A stretch of 64,000 nt of DNA from contig CAIIXF020000001.1 of the NCBI GenBank assembly GCA_903813345.2, forward strand, positions 31,053,915 through 31,117,914, given 5' to 3'. Each line of letters begins with the position of its first letter. The stretch's first letter is position 1. The translations under genes were made by a program, and so were the position numbers. The notes beneath the pieces are model-generated. The model did no database searches. It was not told the origin of the DNA and saw only the letters and a program-made list of their open reading frames with translations. This DNA comes from Owenia fusiformis. Lineage: Eukaryota > Annelida > Polychaeta > Sabellida > Oweniidae. This document shows positions 12,301 through 21,493 of the stretch, piece after piece.

Positions 12301-14234
12301 ATGGGCAAAGACTGCTCTAGTTTCTCCTGCAAATGGCTTCTATATTGCTCAGGTCGGTTAAGTAGTTTCCCCAAACACAACAAGTTTGAGTCAAAGTCAT
12401 TTTGTATTTCAGTGTTTACAAGTATTATCTGAGAAGAACTTTCGAAGTTCATGGACCACAACTATCATAATTCTTATCCGTTTTTATGTTGATAATTGTA
12501 GGAAATGGGAACTGCACTGACATGAATAATTGCACGTGTAATGATGGATGGTCGGGTTCAGTATGTGATATCGCCGATTGCTCCTTAAGAAATAACTGCT
12601 CGAATAACGGATTTTGTGAATTTCCGAACCTGTGTACATGCTCTGGAAATTTTGATGGAGTCAGTTGTGAAATGGATATCGGACAAAATATTAATCCCCC
12701 AGTATTTGATGCCACATATTATACTGGAGTTGTTCCTGAGGAATCCCCTATTGGAACAAGCATTTATTTTGAGAGCAAACTAAATGCATCTGATGGTGAC
12801 ATTGGAAGAAATGCAAAGTTGAAATACAGATTTTATGAGCCTAATAGACTGTTCTCAATTGATAGAGACTCGGGTGATATTAAAACAGCTGTTGTGATTG
12901 ACAGAGAGTCTCTGGAGAATGATACAATTGACTTTGAGGTTATTGTTGAGGATGGCGCATCGCCACCAATGTCTTCCAAGGCAACCGTTATCATTCAAAT
13001 AATGGATATTAATGATAATTCTCCAACATTTGATAACCCACCAAACAGACCAATCCACGTGAAACTGTTTAACTCATCCCAAATAGAATACGTAACTACA
13101 ATACATGCAACGGATCCCGATAGTGGTGAAAATGGTAGAGTGGGTTACTATATCAGTGCAAATACCGATCAAGAGGCTAGAAATCTGTTCACAATACATC
13201 CTTCAACGGGAATCATCCAAGTTGATCCCTCCGCCGGGAAACTAAGTTGGAAAGTGTACAATGTATGGGTTGTTGCAACTGACAATGGATCAAGTATCAC
13301 ACAGCGTAGAAATCACCTGGTAGAAATTTCTTTAAATGGGGATTTCTCTATTGTCTACACAAAAGCACCCTTCATGTCAGATATCAATGAATGCCTGAAT
13401 GGACAGAGTTGTGATGGTACGGTACTGTTTCATACATTCAACATACTTTTCAATAAATTATGTATTTGGTAATATCCGTGGCTTTGAACTGATTTAGGGT
13501 TACTCAATGATCAAACCATTCGTCCGCCTCAAAAATACATGTTGTTTGTTATATATGACTAAGAGTTATAGACAATTTATTTTGTCTTACTTCCAGCTTG
13601 TGCCCGGGACATCGTCTTCGCTCTCGACACTTCCTGTAGTATCAGAATGGACGATAAATCAAAGGTAAAGGATTTTGTTGGAGAGTTCGGTGAACTCTTC
13701 AAAATCGGCCAAAATGCTGACGAGACCCAAATAGCGGTGGTGACCTACAACGATGGGGCCGAAACTCAATTCTTTCTCAACGATTCGAAGACGCGTGCTG
13801 AATACCAGGTTAATGCCGCTAAAATTAACTTAGACCCGATTGGATGTTTGACGAAGACATATGGAGCCTTGTGGAAGATACGCACAGTTCATTTCACGGA
13901 AACACACGGAGACCGATCGGAAGTGCCTAATACCGTTGTATTGATCGGTGACGGGGTAACAGCACCTAATGATAACTCATGGCGCACGATCAAACAGGCC
14001 AAATTGTTGAAGTCTGAAAGAGCAGAAGTGTTCATGATTCAAATTAAACTGAGGGAGAAGTATAAGAACCGAAAAAAGGTAAAGATTGCCGCGAAGGAAA
14101 GAAAGGAAATACCGAGTGAACCGATTGAAGAGCACGCTTTTAAAATGGACTTGGGCGATCCTGTTGCTGTTGAAAATTTGGTTGGTGAACTGAAAAGCGC
14201 GATTTGTTCAAACGCGTACTGGGAAGAAAGATAA
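1..14234 (+). CDS. Secreted VWD / EGF / cadherin / VWA mosaic protein, 5' end outside window
   Basis: Multi-exon gene entering the window already in frame and ending at the TGA of 14232-14234. Exons read from GT-AG borders: 1-134, 400-547, 696-875, 1134-1306, 2170-2317, 2977-3081, 4180-4348, 4907-5132, 5436-5640, 6192-6322, 7086-7237, 7423-7566, 7698-7893, 8348-8478, 8726-8926, 9129-9292, 9522-9642, 9791-9880, 10047-10139, 10467-10556, 10805-10957, 11399-11657, 12183-12352, 12502-13416, 13597-14234. They total 5,136 nt with every phase closing, giving 1,711 residues plus stop. Domain order is Cys-rich N-part, VWD, a run of tenascin-like EGF repeats, two cadherin repeats, a stub of a calcium-binding EGF, and VWA. 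There is no membrane segment after the VWA domain, so the product is probably secreted. It resembles VWDE-type proteins in the VWD and EGF part, but the cadherin-VWA end is not part of that family as I know it, so no symbol is given. One or two weak splice sites, such as the GTTAAC donor after 7237, could be misplaced. Confidence 0.85.
1791..1929. mobile_element. Hairpin MITE in an intron of the mosaic gene
   Basis: The ends GTTATTCACC and GGTGAATAAC are exact inverted repeats, and the body is a long imperfect hairpin: GATGATATCAATA on the left, TATTGATATCATCC on the right. The neighbouring 1945-2115 stretch forms a second imperfect hairpin (GAGCAATATC / GATATTGCTC), so the element may be a tandem pair. 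It has no coding capacity and no clear target duplication. Confidence 0.6.
3230..3782. mobile_element. TA-flanked MITE, family CAGGGTGACAC, copy 1
   Basis: A 553-bp element in an intron of the mosaic gene. The left end CCGCGTGACAC and the right end (read inverted) CAGGGTGACAC continue into a shared inverted repeat with ATGACACCCACC, and both outer edges abut TA, as for Tc1/mariner-type insertions. Internal segments also form inverted pairs (around 3350-3450 and 3590-3680). It is related to 33118-33550 over most of its length. No transposase is present, so it is non-autonomous. Confidence 0.72.
6845..7045. repeat. Dispersed-repeat fragment with G/C homopolymer runs
   Basis: Intronic segment containing a run of about ten G near 6863 and a run of about nine C near 6991, bordered by GGCCCGTAGGGG on the left and GGCTACGGGACTG on the right, which are partly inverted. 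The layout is that of a short interspersed or MITE-like repeat. The family is not identified. Confidence 0.4.
7086..9642 (+). CDS. Mosaic gene: VWD domain exons
   Basis: Seven exons hold one von Willebrand factor type D domain. Its start is the signature GDPHLQTLDG (about 7540-7566), continuing after an intron as VRYDFHGIGEFWDCKS. Its late signature is GLCGLMDDDPVNDFTGRNG (exon 8726-8926), the usual GLCG...NDF motif. An EGF-like knot with a GCSGNGFC start lies just before it (7423-7510). Exons 9129-9292 and 9522-9642 continue past the domain with a W-rich stretch and two more cysteines, as is common after VWD. VWD domains act outside cells in disulfide-linked assembly or matrix binding. The domain call is firm; the partner is unknown. 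Confidence 0.85.
9791..12352 (+). CDS. Mosaic gene: run of EGF-type repeats
   Basis: Six exons encode a chain of tenascin/teneurin-style EGF repeats. Each has the pattern C-x-G-x-C-x-x-x-x-C-x-C-x-x-G-W/F-x-G-x-x-C, for example the unit starting DCPSQCSGRGEC (9791-9880) and the unit CSCISGWDGETC (10047-10139). The first three exons (90, 93 and 90 nt) hold one repeat each and share 1-2 phase, the classic exon-shuffling unit. Later exons hold two to three. Two further repeats lie at the start of the next exon (12502-12670). These are probably rod-like extracellular spacers. The repeats lack the DxDE calcium-binding start, except for the DINEC stub near 13382. Confidence 0.88.
12502..13416 (+). 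CDS. Mosaic gene: two EGF repeats and two cadherin repeats on one exon
   Basis: A 915-nt uninterrupted exon. It starts with two EGF repeats (12502-12670). The first cadherin repeat follows, with the canonical marks VVPEESPIGT (the PE motif), ASDGDIGRN, DRDSGDIKT, IDRES and the closing DINDNSPTF calcium site (about 13007-13034). The second has ATDPDSGENGRV and FTIHPSTGIIQV, and ends near VVATDNGSS without a clean DxNDNxP. A DINECLNGQSCDG stub (about 13381-13416) then leads straight into the VWA exon. Cadherin repeats bind calcium at their junctions and mediate contact. Here they sit inside a secreted mosaic rather than at the N-terminus of a membrane cadherin. Confidence 0.9.
13597..14234 (+). 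CDS. Mosaic gene: C-terminal VWA domain exon
   Basis: The last coding exon, 638 nt without an intron, encodes a von Willebrand A domain and the stop. The MIDAS metal site is visible as D-T-S-C-S in IVFALDTSCSIR (about 13612-13647). The fourth strand is VVLIGDGVTAPNDN (about 13937-13976), with the D-G pair in the place of the usual DG MIDAS residue. A Thr-containing loop, GCLTKTYGAL, lies between them. The domain is followed by a basic stretch rich in K, R and E and ends SNAYWEER. The exon looks visibly richer in CpG than its neighbours. VWA domains bind protein ligands through a metal ion. Confidence 0.88.
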
Positions 14235-15282
14235 GCAATGCTAGAATAAGGCATAACAGACAACTTTCAGTTGCTGAGCTTACATGTACCTCAGCAATCC
14301 CTACATTATATCCAGGATGAAAATATATTCAACTTCGAGTCGATCCTCCATCTCATGATTAATAAAGCTTCAATATATATTCTGGAGTTTCTCGACAAAA
14401 TTCCCATGGGTCTTTATTTGAGACAGGGAGTCATGAAAATTAAAAAATCCTTCACTTTAAGGGCCCATGGGCGTTCTCCTCGAGGACTTTTAAATCAATT
14501 GAAAGGAAACATAAATACGCTTGGTTGAAAAAAGAACACATGCTTTCCCTTGTTGCTATTTTAAATATTATGTACATTGGGGTAGCAAGGTATGAATGAG
14601 ACAGACGAGGCAAAACACACATTGTTTACAAAACAAACAAAGACACTTTAGTCTACTAAATTGAAATTGTATTAAGAATTGGATGTTATCACAGGCTATA
14701 TATATACATAGTATAGCAACTGGCTACAAAATAATTTAAATGCCACTTCATTTGTCACCGTGTGACATTTGAAACTAATTTAATTTCATAAGAAACATCA
14801 GAATGAAATTGAACATGTTTTACAATTATTAAAGTATTATATTATATCATATCCAAGAGCTGTTGAGTATTGCTGCTGGTTATATTGCATAATTATATAC
14901 ATTTTTTAAATTGTGATAGAGATATTTCACTATAATCTTTCTCATATAACTGTTTAAATACAGATCACATTTGGCATAAACTACTTTGTTATATTTGTTG
15001 TGTTCAATTTAACTGTTTATTGACAGATACCAGAGCCTTGATGTTCTACATTTTGTTTTCAAACATCTCTTTTCAATTTACTTCATTTATTATGGTGTGA
15101 CAGAGCGAGTACCAAAAGTAATAAATATTCAAATTCATGTTCTTTTTTATTTATTTCATCATTAGTGAATACATCTGTCACGCTCTGAGGCCCAGGTCAC
15201 GTTCGCATGCAACATTTCCCGAAATCTGATAGTGAAAGAAGCATTGTTATTTCCCGCTATGTAAAACTTGCATAACTGATAC
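14235..15282. other. 3' flank of mosaic gene, no further gene seen
   Basis: AT-rich sequence between the VWA exon and the giant inverted repeat. It probably includes the 3' UTR. No splice-linked exon, RNA gene or recognisable transposon was found. Confidence 0.5.
14361..14366 (+). other. Candidate poly(A) signal of the mosaic gene
   Basis: AATAAA lies 127 nt after the stop codon and is the first canonical hexamer downstream. Whether it is used cannot be told from sequence. Confidence 0.4.
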
Positions 15283-15288
15283 ATTTGC
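15283..15288. repeat. Target-site duplication ATTTGC, left copy
   Basis: Directly abuts the first base of the left arm. The same hexamer abuts the last base of the right arm at 21140-21145. Homology between the arms stops exactly at these borders. Confidence 0.75.
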
Positions 15289-15409
15289 AGTAGTATAGGC
15301 TGCAACTTTCGACCTACAACCGGCACCGGCACTGTTCCACTTCCACGTTCCACTTCCACCGGAAGTGACGTCATAGGTCACATGTTACAGTTCCACCGGA
15401 AGTGAGGTC

Positions 15410-16530
15410 ATGTGATAACATGGTGCACTTGGAGTGACATAACTGGTGAAAGGTTTCTGATAACTGATAATATAATCAAACAAACACTGTTAAGGTAACC
15501 TGGTGACTGTGTGATAAGCTATCTTGTCTACTTCATGGATGTTTCATTGTTATAGGTCAAAGGTGGATAACAAACTGATAAAACATTAAAAAAGATAAGA
15601 CGATGCACCGGAAGTGGAACTGACGTCATAGGTCACATGGTTACTGATATAACTTTCAAAGGTTACTGTAATTGATAAGAGAGAGATAATAAACTGATAA
15701 GACAGTGAAAAAGATAACTACCATGGTTTCTGATATAACTGGACAAAGGTTACTGATAATTGATAAAAGAACATAGGTTTGAGTTCTATGCCCAATGCAC
15801 AGAAATGATGTCATAGGTCACATGGTTACTGATATAAATGGTCAAAGGTTACTGATAACTGATAAGAGAGAGCTCAATTGATAAGATAATCAAACAAACA
15901 CTGTTAAGGTAACCTGGTGACTGTGTGATAAGCTATCTTGTCTACTTCATGGATGTTTCATTGTTATAGGTCAAAGGTGGATAACAAACTGATAAAAACA
16001 GTAAAAAGATAACTGCAGAACCATTTCAACCAAACAGGTTTTAATTTGCAGAATTATGTTAACCAATCAGAGTACAGTATATTTTAACCAATCAGGTTTC
16101 GAGATGCAGAATCATTTTAACCAATCAGGAAACAGTATGTTTGGACTATTTTAACCAACCGGGGGACAGTATATTTTCACCAAATCAGATGTAAGAAAAT
16201 CAACCAATGAGCTTGCTGGTTATAAAACTTCAGTACCGGTCTAAATTATCACATGGTAACTGATATAACTGGTCAAAGGTTACTGATAATCAATAAGAGA
16301 GAGATAACAAACTGATAAGACAGTGAAAAAGATAACTGCAGAACAATTTCGACCAATCACAAGACTGCAATATACCAATTTGAAAATTTTGACAAATTAG
16401 ATTTGTCATATACTTCATATGATGCATAACCCGTAGAACCATGATACCACTTTACATTACTGGTCAAAGGTTTCTGATAATTGGTGCAAGATCAAGGGTT
16501 TCTGATAAGAAAGAGGTTAATTGATAACAT
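15410..16530. repeat. GATA-rich block of left arm
   Basis: Irregular repeats of TGATAACTGATAA, AGATAA and AAACTGATAAGACAG. By eye there are about 25-30 matches to WGATAR. A unit of about 125 bp (from 15468) recurs from about 15880, showing internal duplication. The block is mirrored in the right arm (about 19898-21018). Confidence 0.8.
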
Positions 16531-16960
16531 AACCTTGTGACTATGTGTTATACCAGAAAACAGTATGTTTTAACCAATCAGGTTTTAACTTGCAGAATTA
16601 TGTTAACCAATCAGAGTACAGTATGTTTTAACCAATCAGGTTTCGAGATGCAAAATCATTTTAACCAATCAGGAAACAGGATGTTTGGACTATTTTAACC
16701 AATCAGGTTTTGACTTTCAGTTTTTGTTAACCAATCAGAGTAACACGTTTTAAGGTTGATTATTTCAACCAGTCAGGTTTTGATTATTTTAACCAAACAG
16801 GTTTTAATTTGCAGAATTATAACAACCAATCAGAGTACAGTATATTTTAACCAATCAGGTTTCGAGATGCAGAATGATTTTAACCAATCAGGAAACAGTA
16901 TGTATGGTTTATTTAAACCAATTGGGGGACAGTATATTTTCATCCAATCAGATGTAAGAA
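16020..16960. repeat. CCAAT-box array of left arm
   Basis: Repeats of roughly 25-45 bp, each carrying AACCAATCAG, separated by phrases such as GCAGAATTATGTT and GAAACAGTATGTTT. Exact decamers lie at 16061, 16086, 16119, 16572, 16604, 16630, 16663, 16697, 16729, 16824, 16849 and 16882 (start positions, by eye), plus several one-base variants. The decamer equals the NF-Y consensus. The block is mirrored at about 19468-20408 as CTGATTGGTT. Confidence 0.82.
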
Positions 16961-16987
16961 ACCCAGCTCAGTGAAAACATTGACATA

Positions 16988-17457
16988 CAATGCTATATGC
17001 TATGCTACATGTCACATGCCATACTATGCTACATGCTATGCTATGCTACATGCTACATGCTATGCTACATGTTACATGCTATACTATGCTACATGCTATG
17101 CTATGCTACATGCTATGTTATGCTACATGCTATGCTATGCTACATGCTATGCTATATGTGAAATGCTATACTATGCTACATACATGTGAAATGCTATACT
17201 ATGCTACATGCTATGCTATGCTACATGCTATGCTATGCTACATGCTATGCTATGCTACATGCTATGCTATGCTACATGCTATGCTATGCTACATGCTATG
17301 CTATGTTATGCTACATGCTATGCTACATGCTAAGCTATGCTACATGTTACATGTTATGCTACATGTGACATGCTATTCTATGCTACATGCTATGCTGGCT
17401 ATGCTACATGCTATGCTATGCTACATGCTATGCTATGCTACATGCTATGCTATGCTA
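16988..17457. repeat. ATGCTA/ACATGCT satellite, left arm
   Basis: Tandem array with a main period of 17 bp (CTATGCTATGCTACATG), with variants where one ATGCT unit is lost or GTGAC is inserted. Long open frames in it only reflect the repeat and encode Cys/Met/Leu/Tyr/Ala/Thr runs. I treat it as non-coding. Confidence 0.9.
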
Positions 17458-18090
17458 CCTTCATGGCAATCATAAAAAGTATAGCATGTTTTGAATCAGA
17501 TATTATGTTATGGTCAGGAAAACAATAACTGCAGAACTATTTTAAACAATCGGGGTACAGTATGTTTTCATCCAGTCAGACATAAGAAAATCACCCAGTA
17601 GGAGAATTTTTGCAACATTACAAGTTCCGGCTGGTATTGAAGTTTTATAACCAACAAGGCTCCTGAGTCATTTTAGAATAATTTTTAAATTGTCACATTT
17701 GAGCGATTTCAGTCACTGTTGGTCGATTTCTGCTAATTTTTGGAGTTTGAATCTTTTGTTGTTCGATGTATGTAAATAATTCCTCTCAGTTGAATTTACA
17801 AACAGAACCTAGGTCATTGCTACATGCTGCTACAAAGGTAGATTAACCAGTTATTTTGGACAGCGACCAAGTGTGAAGCGAAAACTGGCAGCTAACTGGA
17901 AGCCCAGCGGGTACTATTTATGTTTACATGAGTTTTCCCTCCAATTGTAATCAACCCCTCAAATGTCTAAAAAACATGTAAGTGTACTTTTTTAGAATCT
18001 TTTTTGGAATATTTTCGACCAATCAAAGTGTATATGCAAATGAGCTGCAGAACCATTTCAATCAATCAGATCAGATTATTGCACTCTTTG

Positions 18091-18261
18091 ACCCCGCCGC
18101 CGCCACCGCCGCCGCCCCCGCCGCCGCCACCGCCGCCGCCACCGCCGCCGCCATCTTTACTTTTTACCGGGTCTGATTGCAATTTGATAGAAAACTTATT
18201 TAAATATAAATATCACCTGCCATTAAAGGCACAACGGGTGGCGGCGGTGGCGGTGGCGGTG

Positions 18262-18292
<31 letters not shown>

Positions 18293-18336
18293 CGGCGGTG
18301 GCGGCGGCGGGGGCGGCGGCGGTGGCGGCGGCGGGG
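18091..18336. repeat. CCG / CGG triplet tracts around the palindrome centre
   Basis: Left tract 18091-18152 is (CCG)n with ACC interruptions. Right tract 18239-18336 is its complement, extended by about 36 bp of GGC/GGT on the inner side. Between them lies an AT-rich spacer of about 85 bp. The tracts differ in length although the arms are otherwise identical, so slippage is recent. Poly-Pro, poly-Ala and poly-Gly frames here are artefacts. Confidence 0.85.
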
Positions 18337-18970
18337 TCAAAGAGTGCAATAATCTGATCTGATTGATTGAAATGGTTCTGCAGCTCATTTGCATATACAC
18401 TTTGATTGGTCGAAAATATTCCAAAAAAGATTCTAAAAAAGTACACTTACATGTTTTTTAGACATTTGAGGGGTTGATTACAATTGGAGGGAAAACTCAT
18501 GTAAACATAAATAGTACCCGCTGGGCTTCCAGTTAGCTGCCAGTTTTCGCTTCACACTTGGTCGCTGTCCAAAATAACTGGTTAATCTACCTTTGTAGCA
18601 GCATGTAGCAATGACCTAGGTTCTGTTTGTAAATTCAACTGAGAGGAATTATTTACATACATCGAACAACAAAAGATTCAAACTCCAAAAATTAGCAGAA
18701 ATCGACCAACAGTGACTGAAATCGCTCAAATGTGACAATTTAAAAATTATTCTAAAATGACTCAGGAGCCTTGTTGGTTATAAAACTTCAATACCAGCCG
18801 GAACTTGTAATGTTGCAAAAATTCTCCTACTGGGTGATTTTCTTATGTCTGACTGGATGAAAACATACTGTACCCCGATTGTTTAAAATAGTTCTGCAGT
18901 TATTGTTTTCCTGACCATAACATAATATCTGATTCAAAACATGCTATACTTTTTATGATTGCCATGAAGG

Positions 18971-19440
18971 TAGCATAGCATAGCATGTAGCATAGCATAG
19001 CATGTAGCATAGCATAGCATGTAGCATAGCCAGCATAGCATGTAGCATAGAATAGCATGTCACATGTAGCATAACATGTAACATGTAGCATAGCTTAGCA
19101 TGTAGCATAGCATGTAGCATAACATAGCATAGCATGTAGCATAGCATAGCATGTAGCATAGCATAGCATGTAGCATAGCATAGCATGTAGCATAGCATAG
19201 CATGTAGCATAGCATAGCATGTAGCATAGTATAGCATTTCACATGTATGTAGCATAGTATAGCATTTCACATATAGCATAGCATGTAGCATAGCATAGCA
19301 TGTAGCATAACATAGCATGTAGCATAGCATAGCATGTAGCATAGTATAGCATGTAACATGTAGCATAGCATGTAGCATGTAGCATAGCATAGCATGTAGC
19401 ATAGTATGGCATGTGACATGTAGCATAGCATATAGCATTG
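18971..19440. repeat. ATGCTA/ACATGCT satellite, right arm
   Basis: Exact reverse-complement counterpart of the left-arm array, including the same irregular units. This indicates copying as one unit or gene conversion rather than independent expansion. Confidence 0.9.
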
Positions 19441-21139
19441 TATGTCAATGTTTTCACTGAGCTGGGTTTCTTACATCTGATTGGATGAAAATATACTGTC
19501 CCCCAATTGGTTTAAATAAACCATACATACTGTTTCCTGATTGGTTAAAATCATTCTGCATCTCGAAACCTGATTGGTTAAAATATACTGTACTCTGATT
19601 GGTTGTTATAATTCTGCAAATTAAAACCTGTTTGGTTAAAATAATCAAAACCTGACTGGTTGAAATAATCAACCTTAAAACGTGTTACTCTGATTGGTTA
19701 ACAAAAACTGAAAGTCAAAACCTGATTGGTTAAAATAGTCCAAACATCCTGTTTCCTGATTGGTTAAAATGATTTTGCATCTCGAAACCTGATTGGTTAA
19801 AACATACTGTACTCTGATTGGTTAACATAATTCTGCAAGTTAAAACCTGATTGGTTAAAACATACTGTTTTCTGGTATAACACATAGTCACAAGGTTATG
19901 TTATCAATTAACCTCTTTCTTATCAGAAACCCTTGATCTTGCACCAATTATCAGAAACCTTTGACCAGTAATGTAAAGTGGTATCATGGTTCTACGGGTT
20001 ATGCATCATATGAAGTATATGACAAATCTAATTTGTCAAAATTTTCAAATTGGTATATTGCAGTCTTGTGATTGGTCGAAATTGTTCTGCAGTTATCTTT
20101 TTCACTGTCTTATCAGTTTGTTATCTCTCTCTTATTGATTATCAGTAACCTTTGACCAGTTATATCAGTTACCATGTGATAATTTAGACCGGTACTGAAG
20201 TTTTATAACCAGCAAGCTCATTGGTTGATTTTCTTACATCTGATTTGGTGAAAATATACTGTCCCCCGGTTGGTTAAAATAGTCCAAACATACTGTTTCC
20301 TGATTGGTTAAAATGATTCTGCATCTCGAAACCTGATTGGTTAAAATATACTGTACTCTGATTGGTTAACATAATTCTGCAAATTAAAACCTGTTTGGTT
20401 GAAATGGTTCTGCAGTTATCTTTTTACTGTTTTTATCAGTTTGTTATCCACCTTTGACCTATAACAATGAAACATCCATGAAGTAGACAAGATAGCTTAT
20501 CACACAGTCACCAGGTTACCTTAACAGTGTTTGTTTGATTATCTTATCAATTGAGCTCTCTCTTATCAGTTATCAGTAACCTTTGACCATTTATATCAGT
20601 AACCATGTGACCTATGACATCATTTCTGTGCATTGGGCATAGAACTCAAACCTATGTTCTTTTATCAATTATCAGTAACCTTTGTCCAGTTATATCAGAA
20701 ACCATGGTAGTTATCTTTTTCACTGTCTTATCAGTTTATTATCTCTCTCTTATCAATTACAGTAACCTTTGAAAGTTATATCAGTAACCATGTGACCTAT
20801 GACGTCAGTTCCACTTCCGGTGCATCGTCTTATCTTTTTTAATGTTTTATCAGTTTGTTATCCACCTTTGACCTATAACAATGAAACATCCATGAAGTAG
20901 ACAAGATAGCTTATCACACAGTCACCAGGTTACCTTAACAGTGTTTGTTTGATTATATTATCAGTTATCAGAAACCTTTCACCAGTTATGTCACTCCAAG
21001 TGCACCATGTTATCACATGACCTCACTTCCGGTGGAACTGTAACATGTGACCTATGACGTCACTTCCGGTGGAAGTGGAACGTGGAAGTGGAACAGTGCC
21101 GGTGCCGGTTGTAGGTCGAAAGTTGCAGCCTATACTACT

Positions 21140-21145
21140 ATTTGC
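21140..21145. repeat. Target-site duplication ATTTGC, right copy
   Basis: Direct repeat partner of 15283-15288, in the same orientation, immediately after the last arm base. Confidence 0.75.
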
Positions 21146-21493
21146 AAATGCACGTGCGAGTACAGTAGAAATTCCAGTGTATCATCACTTAAACAATTTG
21201 AATGTGATTGGGTACAGGTGGGAAAAATACCGACCGCCGACCACCAGTCACTCTCCTCAGTTGTATACACGTGGTCGGCTGTCGGTCTTTTAAAGATAAA
21301 TAATATGAATAGATGCAAATTAAAGTACATGTAAATAGGAAAATAAAACTAAAAATTAGGAATCAAATGACTTTAGTGCCTTTACAAGTCGAGATTAAAA
21401 TCATTGTGTTTATAACCATTTTAAATCACGATGAAAAATGCTCATGAAAAACGTAACATCGTTGTGGTCTGTAACATCATATTTTTAAAACAT

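Larger units (their letters stand above)
15289..21139. mobile_element. Giant foldback element, 5.85 kb, nearly all inverted repeat
   Basis: The left arm (15289 to about 18152) is the reverse complement of the right arm (about 18276 to 21139). Paired positions sum to 36428 at every point checked, and the reading frames mirrored in the two arms are identical, so divergence is close to zero. The ends are AGTAGTATAGG and, mirrored, CCTATACTACT. Immediately outside lies ATTTGC on both sides (15283-15288 and 21140-21145), an exact 6-bp duplication that indicates transposition. Block order from each end inward: ETS/CRE-like GC-rich tip, GATA-rich block, AACCAATCAG block, ATGCTA satellite, about 0.6 kb of ordinary sequence, CCG triplet tract. 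No protein-coding gene is present. The AG start and 6-bp duplication resemble Polinton/Maverick ends; Dada elements also give 6-7 bp. A palindromic assembly error is possible, but it would not explain the flanking duplication. Confidence 0.85.

Noticed and set aside
15162-15374. Reading frame across the left tip of the foldback (and its mirror at 21054-21293)
   Set aside because: It crosses the element border into unrelated flanks on each side and has no splice or family support.
16971-17528. Open frames of up to 161 codons in the ATGCTA satellite, mirrored at 18900-19457
   Set aside because: They follow only from the 17-bp repeat having no stop in several frames. The Cys/Met/Leu/Tyr runs have no protein-like features.
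18004-18357. Poly-Pro, poly-Ala and poly-Gly frames in the palindrome centre
   Set aside because: Products of CCG/CGG triplets, present in several frames on both strands.
15289-21139. Assembly artefact as the sole explanation of the giant palindrome
   Set aside because: An artefactual hairpin would not produce an exact flanking hexamer duplication or different-length triplet tracts in the two arms, though long-read proof is still needed.
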